From the NCBI RefSeq assembly GCF_964204865.1, contig NC_135263.1, positions 1,676,501 through 1,740,500 on the forward strand: 64,000 bases of DNA, written 5' to 3'. Both the position numbers and the translations under genes were made by a program. The notes below the pieces were generated by a model. That model was not told where the DNA came from. It worked only from the letters and a program-made list of their open reading frames with translations, and searched no databases. Origin of the DNA: Styela clava. Its lineage: Eukaryota; Chordata; Ascidiacea; Stolidobranchia; Styelidae. Shown here piece by piece: positions 31,950 to 41,712 of the stretch (position 1 is its first letter; each line of letters starts with the position of its first letter).

Positions 31950-32651
31950 AAAAAACTTTGACCTTGAAAACTCTTTTTTCAAATTTGTTGCTATCTCTGG
32001 CCCCGTTCATTACTGGTAAAGTAAATGGACAAATTTTTAGATAAAGCTCAGAAATTGGCTGAAATTTACTTATTATTTAAATTAATTGAATTCAGTGTAT
32101 TCTTGCAACCTATATAGGGTGTCCATAAAGTCTTAAAATTGCAAAAGTAATTTATTGTTACCAAATATTGTTTCGGTCCTCACTAATGTATTAAATGAGG
32201 TAAAAAAACTTGAACGCTTGCAAACAATTAAAAAATAACAAACCTGGTTCATATATATTGACAACTTGATTTACATAACGAAATTAAAATTGTAAAGAGA
32301 CTTTATCGACACCCTGTATATCAATACTCTTTTCACTTATAGTCGAGGACGTAGGACCTCGCTTCGAAGAAACTTCATAAAAAAAATCCAAATTTTAGTA
32401 GTTGCTCAATGTGTGCATTACCCTGCTGTGAGCTCCCTTTTGACTAATTCTTTCCAAACTTTTGGATTCAAATTTTTTCCAGTGATTACAACCTTATTGT
32501 CATTGTACAGTTCCATTGAGTTGTGATTTTTCTACTGTAATAATATAAGTGGATTTATATCACAGAATGCGGCGCAGTCGAGACTTTCTGTTATTGAACG
32601 GGGGGTTAGGGTTCTGAATTTTCTTCACAATCTAAAATAAGTACTTTCGAC
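31950..32651. other. gene-free stretch downstream of PSMD3
   Basis: 3' flank of PSMD3. No canonical AATAAA close to the stop was noticed. Positions 32110-32320 hold short inverted words (GTGTCCATAAAGTCTTAAAA and GACTTTATCGACACCCTG) that may mark a small decayed Tc1/mariner-like MITE. Confidence 0.35.
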
Positions 32652-32950
32652 CAGGGCTACTCAACTGGCGGTCAGAATCCGGGCCTTTATTGGATTCGGA
32701 CCGCACATAATTCTTCATTTTGGATCACTTTTCAAGTTTCCTTTTATAAAATGAATTTTATAGTTTTGAATATAAATGAAAAGAACTATAACACCATAAT
32801 AAACAATCTTGATTTGCTAATAATCATCAGCCGGTTGGTTGAGAAAGTGTGCATTTAAGGATGCCAAAATATAATTTCTGGAAAGACCGGACCCAAATAA
32901 TTTTAAAGTGTTGTATGCGGATCTTTGGTAAAAATAGCTGAGTAGCCCTG
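32652..32950. mobile_element. hAT-like MITE (CAGGGCTACTCAAC family), copy 2
   Basis: Begins CAGGGCTACTCAACTGGCGG and ends GCTGAGTAGCCCTG. The interior shares GGATTCGGACCGCAC, TTCTTCATTTTGGATC and GGATCTTTGGTAAAAATAG with the copy at 13466-13800. Confidence 0.85.
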
Positions 32951-33505
32951 CCCAAGACTAGGGGTTCTCAAACTTTTGCTGTTATGGAGCCTTTTCTTGG
33001 GGCCCCACAATAAATCTATAAAAAAACACACTGTAACTTACTGATTAATGTAGGCTAATAAACTAAAATTATTTTATTTAAATACGTGCTGCCTTGTTTA
33101 GAAAAAATAGTAAACGTAGAGTTTGTGGAGTCGGGCGGGTATTCAAGCACCGGCCCCTATTTTTTTTTATGTTTTGTTCACACGGGCGGCTATTCAAACG
33201 GGCCCTTAATCAAGATCGGGCGTTAAAACGAGTTTGGTTATGGTCATCGATCTTATGAAATGCGCTGTTCGCATTGCACAAGCTAGCTGTTGTAACGTCC
33301 TAGGTATAGATAATGAATTGGGACTCAAATTGGATTGGAATTACTCGCACGAACCAGATTAAACTAGTTTGCACACCCCTACTTTAGGTCAATAGCAAAG
33401 TCCAGCCCACTTTTTGTGTAACCGAGTTAGTTTTCCTGGTTTCCATCCAAATTGGAGGTGCATCTGTTTATTATATTAGAAGGCACTCAAAATGACAAAT
33501 CGATC
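32951..33505. mobile_element. remnants of another hAT-like MITE
   Basis: Starts near ACTAGGGGTTCTCAAACTTT (32958) and shows GTTTGCACACCCCTA at about 33369-33383, which are ends typical of hAT MITEs but not of one and the same family. It is probably a composite of two decayed insertions. GC-rich words (GGGCGGGTATTCAAG; GGGCGGCTATTCAAACGGGC) lie inside. Confidence 0.45.
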
Positions 33506-33509
33506 TGTC

Positions 33510-33709
33510 TGGTGAAATTTACTCTGCATAAACTACCTGCATTACAATTTGTTAAGACTAAGCTGAAAAACTCTCATCAAAATCAACATTTCCAGAGACT
33601 TTGTCATTCCTTTACTGCACTGGTGGTACAATACAAAATCAAATCTATTCAATTAACGTGCACAGAAGCGAACCAGACTCAACTCAACGCTCTTCGCGAA
33701 ACCCCTAAT
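33510..33709 (+). pseudogene. PSMD3 partial pseudogene
   Basis: About 200 bp aligns collinearly with PSMD3 coding positions about 31085-31296. Shared words are AACTACCTGCATTACAATTT (parent AACTACTTGCATTATAATTT), GCTGAAAAACT, AAATCAACATTTCC (parent AAATCAACGTTCCC), TTCCTTTACTGCACTGGT, TCTATTCAATTA and CAACGCTCTTCGC. Deletions and substitutions destroy the parental frame. Because the parent has no introns, it cannot be decided whether this came from DNA duplication or retroposition. It lies exactly at the left edge of the THAP-gene duplication. Confidence 0.82.
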
Positions 33710-33908
33710 TTAACTCCTTCCTCCAAATAAAAAAAACTACGTCGGACTTCACCCAAATAAGAAAAATGTAACCCAGCATTGATCACAGTGGAAAATTTTT
33801 AAATGAACAAAACAAGTATAAAAAAGCATAAAAAATGGAGCAATGAACATTGTTATATATAGGCAGTCTCACAAGCCTGAATCTGTGTTAAAGCCCCTAT
33901 AATATTAG

Positions 33909-34243
33909 TTGCAACTCTTCTACCAGTAGTACTCTTTCCACTTTTAGTTGGGGGCCTGGGACATTGTTTGGACCAAACTTTCAACTCTTCTATCAGTACT
34001 CTTTCCACTTTTAGTTGACGGCTTGGGACATCGTTTAGACCAAACTTGCAACTCTTCCATCAGTACTCTTTCCACTTTTAGTTGATGGCTTGGGACATTG
34101 TTTGGACCAAACTTTCAACTCTTCTATCAGTACTCTTTCCACTTTTAGTTGTGGGGTTGAGACGTTGCTTTGAGCAAACCCGCAACTCTTCTATCAGTAC
34201 TCTTTTCACTTTTAGTTGAGGGCTCTGGATTTTGCTTCGAGCA
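33909..34243. repeat. 67-bp minisatellite, about five units, array A
   Basis: Five tandem units with the pattern CAACTCTTCTATCAGTACTC, TTTCCACTTTTAGTTGAGGG then a variable CTTGGGACATTGTTTGGACC stretch and AAAC. The array ends about eight bases below the stop codon of THAP gene copy A (stop 34254-34252), so it would lie in that gene's 3' UTR. The related array B sits in the same place beside copy B. Confidence 0.9.
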
Positions 34244-34251
34244 AAACCCCC

Positions 34252-37200
34252 TCACATGCCAGACATCCACTCAGTTTTCTGCGTTCCCAACACGCTTTGT
34301 AGTTGATTCAACATGAATTCTTCCCATCGTTCATAAATTATTCGAACACTGGTGGGCCCGATTTTAAGCGCTTTAGATATTTCAATGTCAGATTTCGCAC
34401 CAGATAATTTAACAAGAACCAAGAAAAGTTGCTCGCGCGATTTTAACGCTTTGGAAGTCATTTCTAACGCTAATGGGCCAAGCATGTTAAAAAATAAATC
34501 AAAGTGCTCATAGCTATCAAAGCCAGTTAAGGTTCTCATATCTCCACCAAGGGATTCCAATCGTTGTAAAATGCACTCTTTTTCTGATATTCCGTTTGCC
34601 AACAGGACAGAAGACAAAGAATTTTCTAAATTTTTTGGTAGATATATTTGAGGGTCTGTCCCAGGTATGGGCATCAATACACATGGGTCTTCACCGTTAT
34701 CCATTGATACTTTTTTCAGAAGCGCAGAGTATTCCTTGATTTCGTGACCCACAGAATAGGCCTGCGATTTATCAAATTTCTCCTCACATTGAGGTTTCTG
34801 TACCGTCCTCTTTCGTAAGGAAATCAAAGTTTCATCATCAGGCTTTCCAATTATTATTTTTTTACCTGATAAATTTCCAAGCGTTTTTTGTTTGTTCATT
34901 TTAAAATTTGTAAATGCCATATTGCACAGTGTTTGTTGTAACAGCAAATTTCCTTTTTTCCCATTAACAATCAAGGCTGAGCCTTCAGAATTTTTATGCA
35001 CCATTTCTGGAAGATTATGATCATTGCTTTTTTGGTAGCTTTGCCACAATTTTTCATTGAGATCTTTTGATATTTGATGGGTGTCCGATGGTAAATGGCT
35101 ATTTGCTTCCACAAAACCTTCAGTATCTGCAATCATATTAGTATTCGATTTTAAAATCTCTGGATCTGGGCCTTTTCTATGTCCTGTGGACTCGCTACTA
35201 TGATTTTGGGAAGGCATAAAATAGGTGCCAGCCTGTATTGTATGTTCTGCAGCCATATCTGTTACGTCAATATTCAATTTCAAAATATTTGGATCAGACC
35301 CTCCAAAATTTTGGGATGACGAAAAGTTAGATTCAGCTTGCATTGGAAAAGAAGACAGCTTATGAATCGCACTTTTCACATTATTACCATACAAGGATAT
35401 TTGGTTCGGATCTGTTACACTTATTTCATTACTAGCTGCAGTATTGTCAATCTCCATTTCAGTATTCTGCATATCTTTTATAATATTAGCGTTAAAAGCT
35501 GGACTGTCTTGATCAGACCCCTTTTCATGTCCTGCGAACCCAATCAAAAAATTCTGGGATGACAAAAAGTTAGTTTTAGCTTGTATTGATAAAGTGGATT
35601 GACTCTGAATTCCATTATCCACAGTCTTGGAAGTCACAGGTACTCGGTTCAAATTCGTTACTCTTATTTTATTACTGACTGCAGAATTGTCAGTCTCAAT
35701 TGCAGAATTTTCAAGTAAAATATCTAAAGTTGCGCATTCCGAATTCTCATTTGCTGGTGCACATTGAACTGCATTACCGGTAGACGTTTCTGATTCCATT
35801 AATGATTCCTTGCCCTTTTTTATTTCAATTTTTTGGGCTGTCAGTGATGGCTCTTTATCACCTGCCAGAACATTTAGCTTTGAATTTAATGTGTTATCTT
35901 CCGCTATATCCATTTGTTCAATATTCGCTTCATTATGAGACTGTTGGATACTTGGATTCTGCGGTGCTTCGATAAGGTCTGTTGGGTTATTTAAAGAAGG
36001 CGAATTTGATATGATAGCATTTTCTTGACAGTACGTAGTAGATGTTTGAACGCCACTTGTTTCACAATTGCTACTCAGGCTCCCTTCCATCTGGTTTTCA
36101 ACTCCCAAACCATTGGTCAAAGGTAGGCCATGTGACTTCGATAGCACAGTATATTTCGGGGAGTATTTCACATATTTTTGGTCTATATTAGTTTCACAAT
36201 TTCTAATTTGATTTCCATTCGCTAAGCAGGACTCACTAATATTGCTTGCATTGGCGGGCCTCACCGGAGTCTTCAATAGCGGACTGGGGAAGGTATCTTT
36301 CTGTGATGACGTTAAAGGCATGGAGTCCATATTTCTTTCAAAATTGTTACCCAAGCCCCCATCAGTCTGTTGGGTAATATCCGAATATGGGTTAGCAGAT
36401 ACCATTTGATTTTCATTTATTCCATTTTTCTTGTCGATGGGAATTTGCTCCACAGTCTTATGTAAAGAATTGTTGGCACTCAACGGTTCAGTATTTGGGG
36501 GTGCTTGTTCAGAATTTGTGTTCGATTTTGTGTCTTCAATGCTAATCACTTTGAAAAAGTCTGTAGTTTCCAGATTGGTATTTTCTGTGATATCTGCATT
36601 GTTTGAGTTTATACCCGTATGTCCGTTCGAAAGTGGTATTTCATTTGAGCCTCTGATATTTGTGATGAATAGTTTTTCAACTATATCTGGGCTCGGTGTG
36701 TCCTTTGTCAAGTCTATTACAACATTATTGACATGTGCTTGCTCACGATCTTGAAAAACTGAGGAAACAGGTAGCTCTTGAACTGTTTTGGGTTTCATTT
36801 TTGGTTTTAACGGAGATTCAACATAGTTTAATTCCACGTCGTAGGTGTTGAATATAGAAGGTACTGCAGTAGGTTTGAGAGCTTTGAGTATCTTTCCTGC
36901 AATAGAAAAATGGTGTTAGCTTTTATTACAAGACGTATTTATAGCTTTTCTCGGGAGAATTTGCACAAGAGCGCCACTCTTATAAGGTGATAAGCGTACT
37001 CCAAACGCTTAGCACGATGTGCCACACTACCGTGTCACGCATGATGGTAAACAAGGCCCAAACGCATAGCATGATCCCCCTATTATTGGACACGTTTAGT
37101 GGCCATAACGATCGTTTCAAAATTTTGTTGTTATTGTTATTTGTCTCCGTCTCCATTTTTAAAAAATCGCTTTTTTTTTCGAATACTGGACCAATTGCTT

Positions 37201-38921
37201 TGATATTTTCAGTGGTTAAAGATAAATTTTTTCTCCAGAAGGCTATTACTTTTTTTTCGCTATGACGTCATCAAAATTATTGCCACTGGGTGGCGCTACG
37301 TGTCCATATATTTGAGCATAGCTCTCTTGTTGAGTATATTTTTATAAAGCCAACTAAATGCCTTTGCTAATTCAATTTTGTTTTTCACTCAGAACAAGGT
37401 TATATACATTTACATTAGTCACTACTATTTTCAGGAAGAAAAATCTCTCTATTCCTGCATTACCTACCCCATTCATTCGGCCTTATGTGAATTGGCAGGT
37501 ATTGAAGACTCCGGTAGTGTGTGTATCAGGTTAGGGCGTAATTTTATTCTCATTTTCCTTGTTTTAGTTCTATTACAAGTTTGGGAACTGTCTGTGTTAG
37601 CCAAGTGAATATACCCCCTGCCTATAGGTTTCAGTTCCTTCATACAACTCGATGCAAAGTAGGCAAACAAAATTCCTTGCCTCCATATTGGTACACATAC
37701 TTCTGGAGCGCCGGAACTGTAGCAGAGATCTTTAATGAGTGGTAACTGGACGAGAGAAGATGCAGTCATTTGCGTATAATTAAGTGAACTGGCTCTCCAG
37801 AAGTATATGTACCAATATGGAGGTAACTCATTTTGTTTGCCTATTTTACATCAATAAACAGATATACAATATTTCCGCAATTGACTAGGGGCCGCAAATT
37901 ACTACGAGGGGGCGCGTAAGGCCTTCAGAATGCCCGTTGCATGCTTCAGGTATATTTTGGCTGTCACTGTTCACTGTGATGTCACACATATGTGTGTTAT
38001 GTCCAAGTACCTTGATTTCTCTGGAATCATTTGAAACGGGCTATTTTAATGAATGAGATACTGATGCGTTATTATTAAACAAATGAGATTTTTATAGGAT
38101 AACAGAGGGCCACAAAAGTTGACTTTGAAATGAAAACACTCAACTTATCAAAAGCTTACTTTGGGTGATGGCATCCCGGTGCGCTACATTGTGGGACTGG
38201 CATATTCTTTGTTGGCATCGCTCCAAGTCTAAGACTCGTTTTGTTTGGTACTCTCAAAATATCTTCCTTCGCAAAATGAATATCACAAATATGACAACTG
38301 AAATAAATAGAAAGCAAAAAAATGTTGGTGCTTACTTAGCAGGAGGGCTAACACCATATGTAGCCTACCTGTGGGCAACCTGAGGTCTACCGTGTGACCA
38401 TTCCCAGGGCTTGGAAGTTTGAATAGAATATAGAATTATCATACGGCAACTCCCAAGCCAAGGAAAATGTTGAGGTGCTTGTTACTTTAGCGTAAGATCT
38501 ACCTCCCATTAGCACTTTAGTGTGATGTATTATCGAGTACGCCACATAAGGCCGCAAACCTCACGCTAAACTAATACCCAATATTGAAATATGTGTTAAA
38601 TAAATTACAACAAGTCACACACCTTTCTTTGTGTATCAAATTCTTAATGTTATCGCCCTTTGTGAAATCCCGAATCGAGAGCATAACATTAGTCAGCCTT
38701 TGACGATGTATTCTTTCACCAGGAGTTCTTGCCAGGTCAGGCCGACGTAGACGAAACATAGACCTTGAATCCATAAAAAAACTGATTTTAGACAACATAC
38801 TGACACACAGAATGGAAATCCAAGAAATTGAAAAACACATGAAAGAATCTAAAAACGGGCTTTACCTTCCTCCTTTATATCTCTGTGAGTTATGGCATCC
38901 CGGTATTGCACAACACGCCAT
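34252..38921 (-). CDS. THAP/transposase-HTH gene, copy A (four exons; one exon apparently lost)
   Basis: Exons inferred by eye with GT-AG borders: 38921-38866, 38763-38623, 38297-38160 and 36896-34252. Exons 1-3 encode a THAP-type C2CH zinc finger: MACCAIPGC, then FRLRRPDLARTPGER, then CHICDIHF, ending LRLGAMPT. They then begin a second THAP domain (QCSAPGCHHP). The 3' exon holds an open frame of more than 860 codons, Asn/Ser/Thr/Glu-rich, ending in a helix-turn-helix (LTGFDSYEHFDLFFNMLGPL ... SDIEISKALKIGPTSVRII) like the HTH that precedes DDE_Tnp_4 domains. It stops at TEWMSGM, where the nuclease would begin. The exon present in copy B at 44705-44548 is not found here. Joining exon 3 to the 3' exon shifts the frame and stops after about 25 codons. 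Either an unseen exon is used, or the 3' frame starts internally, or the copy is newly broken. Confidence 0.7.
36988..37040 (-). mobile_element. SINE head fragment in intron of THAP copy A
   Basis: GCGTACTCCAAACGCTTAGC and ACGATGTGCCACAC are a reverse-complement fragment of the SINE head. It lies in the intron where copy B has the extra THAP exon. Confidence 0.55.
37079..37337. mobile_element. dispersed repeat R-g, uninterrupted copy
   Basis: Starts TTGGACACGTTTAGTGGC and ends GTGTCCATATATTTGAGC, then ATAGCTCTCTTGTT. It shares TCGAATACTGGACCAATTG and TTTTCAGTGGTTAAAG with 27656-28420. About 260 bp, inside the last intron of THAP copy A. Confidence 0.75.
37480..37842. mobile_element. degenerate MITE-1-like pair
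   Basis: Contains GTGTATCAGGTTAGGGCGTA, CCATATTGGTACACATACTT and CTGGAGCGCC, then an inverted GGCTCTCCAGAAGTATATGT with ACCAATATGGAGG at 37790-37825. It looks like one or two decayed MITE-1 relatives in which the CCAAGATGG word has become CCAATATGG. Confidence 0.55.
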
Positions 38922-39070
38922 CGTTTAGAATCACTTACGGTACCTACTCCACAGGTATTGTTATCAAAATCCAACCAATCGCGGCCTAAAGCAAAATAAT
39001 TCGCATGGGAAACGTCGAAAGTCGGTGCACTATGTAGGGGCAGTCAAGCATGACGAGGCTTTGTAGCATA

Positions 39071-39657
39071 CCAGTATTTAGTTAACCATGATACCAGCTT
39101 CCGCTATGAGCGATTGTGTGACGTCACACCTGTCAGTCTGTGCCAAAGATGCTATCGCTGTATGCTGCCTAGATTCCTGAGTGATTTATTTCAAACATGC
39201 AATCGCCAAACAAATGAATAAAAAAATTGCCGGACTCTTCGACGTCGTATGGTATCTGTGTTTATTTCATATTGTGACAATCCGTACTGATAGCTTAATC
39301 ACAGCGTGACTAAAATGATCAGGAGCCTTGATGGCCTGCAAAGATCTTGCATACTGACCAATGCAATTCAATGTTGTTTTGTGAAAATAAATATCTCTCT
39401 CTTTCCACGCGAAAGACATATCGGTAATTGATCAACTAATCTTATACCCGATATTAATTGGTAACTGGGCTCAGCCTGTGATATTGCGCTTCGTCAACAT
39501 GTACGCTGCTAATGAGGTCATCCAACTGTACTCGATAAATCAACTCCCAATAGAACCAAAATAAACAAAGAGCAACGCATTTTATTATAAAAATTCCTAA
39601 TGTAGGTATTATTTATATTGTAACAATTAATTCCGACTTCTTAATCAATAACAGTGT
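39071..39657. other. gene-free spacer between duplication units
   Basis: No gene. Words GAGCCTTGATGGCCTGCAAA, GATCTTGCATACTGACCAAT and AAAATAAATATCTCTCTC at about 39328-39400 recur near 40010-40060 and 40185-40203, indicating a short dispersed repeat with an AATAAATCTCTCTC tail. Confidence 0.4.
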
Positions 39658-40000
39658 TGGCGCGGCCGTGTGGCTCAACGGGCTAAGCGTTAGGAATACG
39701 CTCGCCACCGCACCTCTAATTACTCTGCGTGGGTTCGCAGGTTCGAATCCCATGCAGGGATAGTTATGTGCGAGAGGATTGCTGGACTCCTCGCCGTCGT
39801 TGGGTGGTTCACGTAACCGCTGGTCGGTTACGGCTTCCTTCACCACCAAGTCCATGCTTCCGAAAACAAACATTACAGTAAAAACTAATCCCATACCCGA
39901 CTTGGAATGGTAACCGGACGAGAGGCCGTGGTTCGCCATATGGATAAGCAGTCTTATCGGCTTTCCTCTCCCCCGGGATAAATATGTAAATCCTATCCTA
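39658..40000 (+). mobile_element. Ser-tRNA-like SINE, full-length copy
   Basis: The best preserved copy. A box GTGTGGCTCAACGGG, stem-loop AGCGTTAGGAATACGCT, B box GGTTCGAATCCCATG, body GGATTGCTGGACTCCTCGCC and GTCCATGCTTCCGAAAAC, tail CCCCCGGGATAAATATGTAA with a final TCCTATCCTA. It lies between the two THAP duplication units. Confidence 0.88.
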
Positions 40001-40426
40001 AATTGGTCCGAAGCCTTGATGACCTTCAACGGTCTTGCATACTGGCCAACACAAAACAATGTGTAAATTGGACTACTTCTATAAAAATCATCGATATTGT
40101 TTTATACTGTTTTTCATTGTTTTCATTATAGTCTAACTTTATAAAAATTATCGATATTATTTAATATTGTTTTTTTCATTGTTTGTGGAAATAAATCTCT
40201 CTGTTTATTATAGTCTTAGGTCCCTCGCGGCTCCGGTCACGCAAAAACATGATTAGTACTGTAATTTATTCATTGTGTCACTTTATGTTTGAACGTGTTT
40301 TTTTGTGATGACAAAATAAACGATTGATTGATTGATAGTCATTTTGGTTAGCATGGCCCCACATGTTATCAACAAGAAAACATGAACGGTAAGAGAAAAG
40401 ATAAATAGTTTTATATATATCCTTCC
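40001..40426. other. gene-free spacer
   Basis: AT-rich. Two similar segments (40077-40110 and 40138-40172, ATAAAAATCATCGATATTGT type) form a short tandem duplication. A run of ATTG occurs near 40321-40337. Confidence 0.4.
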
Positions 40427-40572
40427 TCCACGGTCATGTCTATGCTTCTGAAAACAAATAACTTATCCCATACCCGACATCGAATGGTAACCTGACGAGA
40501 GGCCGTGGTTCGCCATTATGGTTACCCATATTATTGACTTTCCTCTCCCCCGGGATAATATGTAAATCCTAA
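40427..40572 (+). mobile_element. SINE 3' fragment
   Basis: CTCCACGGTCATGTCTATGC, CCCATACCCGACATCGAATG, GAGGCCGTGGTTCGCCAT and CCCGGGATAATATGTAAATC follow the order of the SINE body and tail without the tRNA head. Confidence 0.75.
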
Positions 40573-41130
40573 TTCTAACTTTTGTACCAAAATTCCAAAT
40601 AATCATTTTTCATTTAAGAACAGATAAACTCGTTCTTGGTCAAGTTTCCTTTCTTTTTCAAGATGCAGAATTCTATAATTTCTGACCGCATTTTTACTTT
40701 GAACTTCTGTGTGCTCATTGTTTGTGTTTTGTGTATGGTTTTTTTGTGGGAAAATCAAAATATACTTATAACTTATTTCCATTGGTGCGACCATACCGAA
40801 GAAACGTTATTCCTACTGCTTCAAAATTATTATTATTGTGATTCTGTTTTTCCTGGTTGACAATTAATAAATCTCTCTCTCTCTCCATGTCAGGTTGTAT
40901 AAGTCTACTTTTCTTCTTCACTCCAAAGAGAATTACCCCCTACGTATGGACCCGCCCCAATGAGAAAAAACACAACCCAGCACGGATCACAGTGGAAATT
41001 TTTGAACGAACAAAACAAACGTAAAATTTGAAAAAAACAGCATAAAAATAGAGCAACGAACATTGTTATAGGCGGTCACTAATTCGAGAACGTACAACAA
41101 ATTTGTAATTCTATAGCCCGTACAATGTTA

Positions 41131-41704
41131 CTTGCAACTCTTCCATCAGCGCTTGGGACCTTGCTTTGAATAAACTTGCAACTCTTCTATCAGTACTTTT
41201 CCTTCTTTTAGTTGAGGACTAGAGACCTTGCTTTGAGCAAGTAACTCTTTCATCAGTACTCTTTCTATTTTTAGTTGAGGGCTCGGCACCTTGCTTTGAG
41301 CAAACTTGCAAGTCTTCAATAAGTAGGCCTACTTTTTCTTCTTTTAGTTGAGGACTCGGGCCCTTGCTTTGAATAAACTTGCAACTCTTCTATCAGTACC
41401 CTTTCCACTTTTAGTCCAGGACTCGGGCCCTTGCTTTGAGCAAACTTGCAACTCTTTCATCAGTACCCTTTTCACTTTGAGTTGAGGGCTCGGCACCTTG
41501 CTTTGAGCAATCTTGCAACTCTTCTGTCAGTACTTTTTCCTATTTTAGTTGGGGGCTTGAGAACTTGCTTTGAGCAAACTTCTCTATCAGTACTTTTTTA
41601 ATTGAGGGCTCAGGACTTTGTTTTGAGCGAACATGCAACTCAACTCTTCTATCAGTATTCTTTCCACTTTTAGTTGACGGCCTTGGACCTAGCTTCGAGC
41701 AAAA
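41131..41704. repeat. 67-bp minisatellite, about eight to nine units, array B
   Basis: Same unit as array A (CAACTCTTCTATCAGTAC, TTTTAGTTGAGGGCTCGG, then CCTTGCTTTGAGCAAACTTG), more copies and some shortened units. The array ends about nine bases below the stop codon of THAP gene copy B, as array A does for copy A. Confidence 0.9.
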
Positions 41705-41712
41705 TAACCCCC

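Larger units (their letters stand above)
33745..39070. repeat. segmental duplication unit A (pairs with 40945-50035)
   Basis: Unit A carries THAP gene copy A and its flanks. Homology to unit B runs from non-coding sequence downstream of the gene (33770-33900 against 40980-41130, shared ATCACAGTGGAAA and GAACATTGTTATA) through the exons to the promoter side (GGTGCACTATG at about 39025 against about 49995). Introns are kept in both units, so this is DNA duplication and not retroposition. Unit B is longer because of MITE and SINE insertions in its introns. Confidence 0.85.

Noticed and set aside
37900..37960. Minus-strand CNGH-like C-x2-H codons as a possible missing THAP exon of copy A
   Set aside because: No Trp, no FRFP-like motif, no suitable splice borders, and the surrounding words look like MITE debris.
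38867..39030. Alternative long minus-strand frame upstream of THAP copy A exon 1 (reading ANYFALGRDWLDFDNN)
   Set aside because: It has no start codon before an upstream stop, and the other frame gives the THAP start MACCAIPGC with a matching exon in copy B.
33909..41704. Tandem 67-bp units as a CRISPR-like or coding repeat array
   Set aside because: No spacers, eukaryotic context, and units are not kept in a common open frame; they are a minisatellite.
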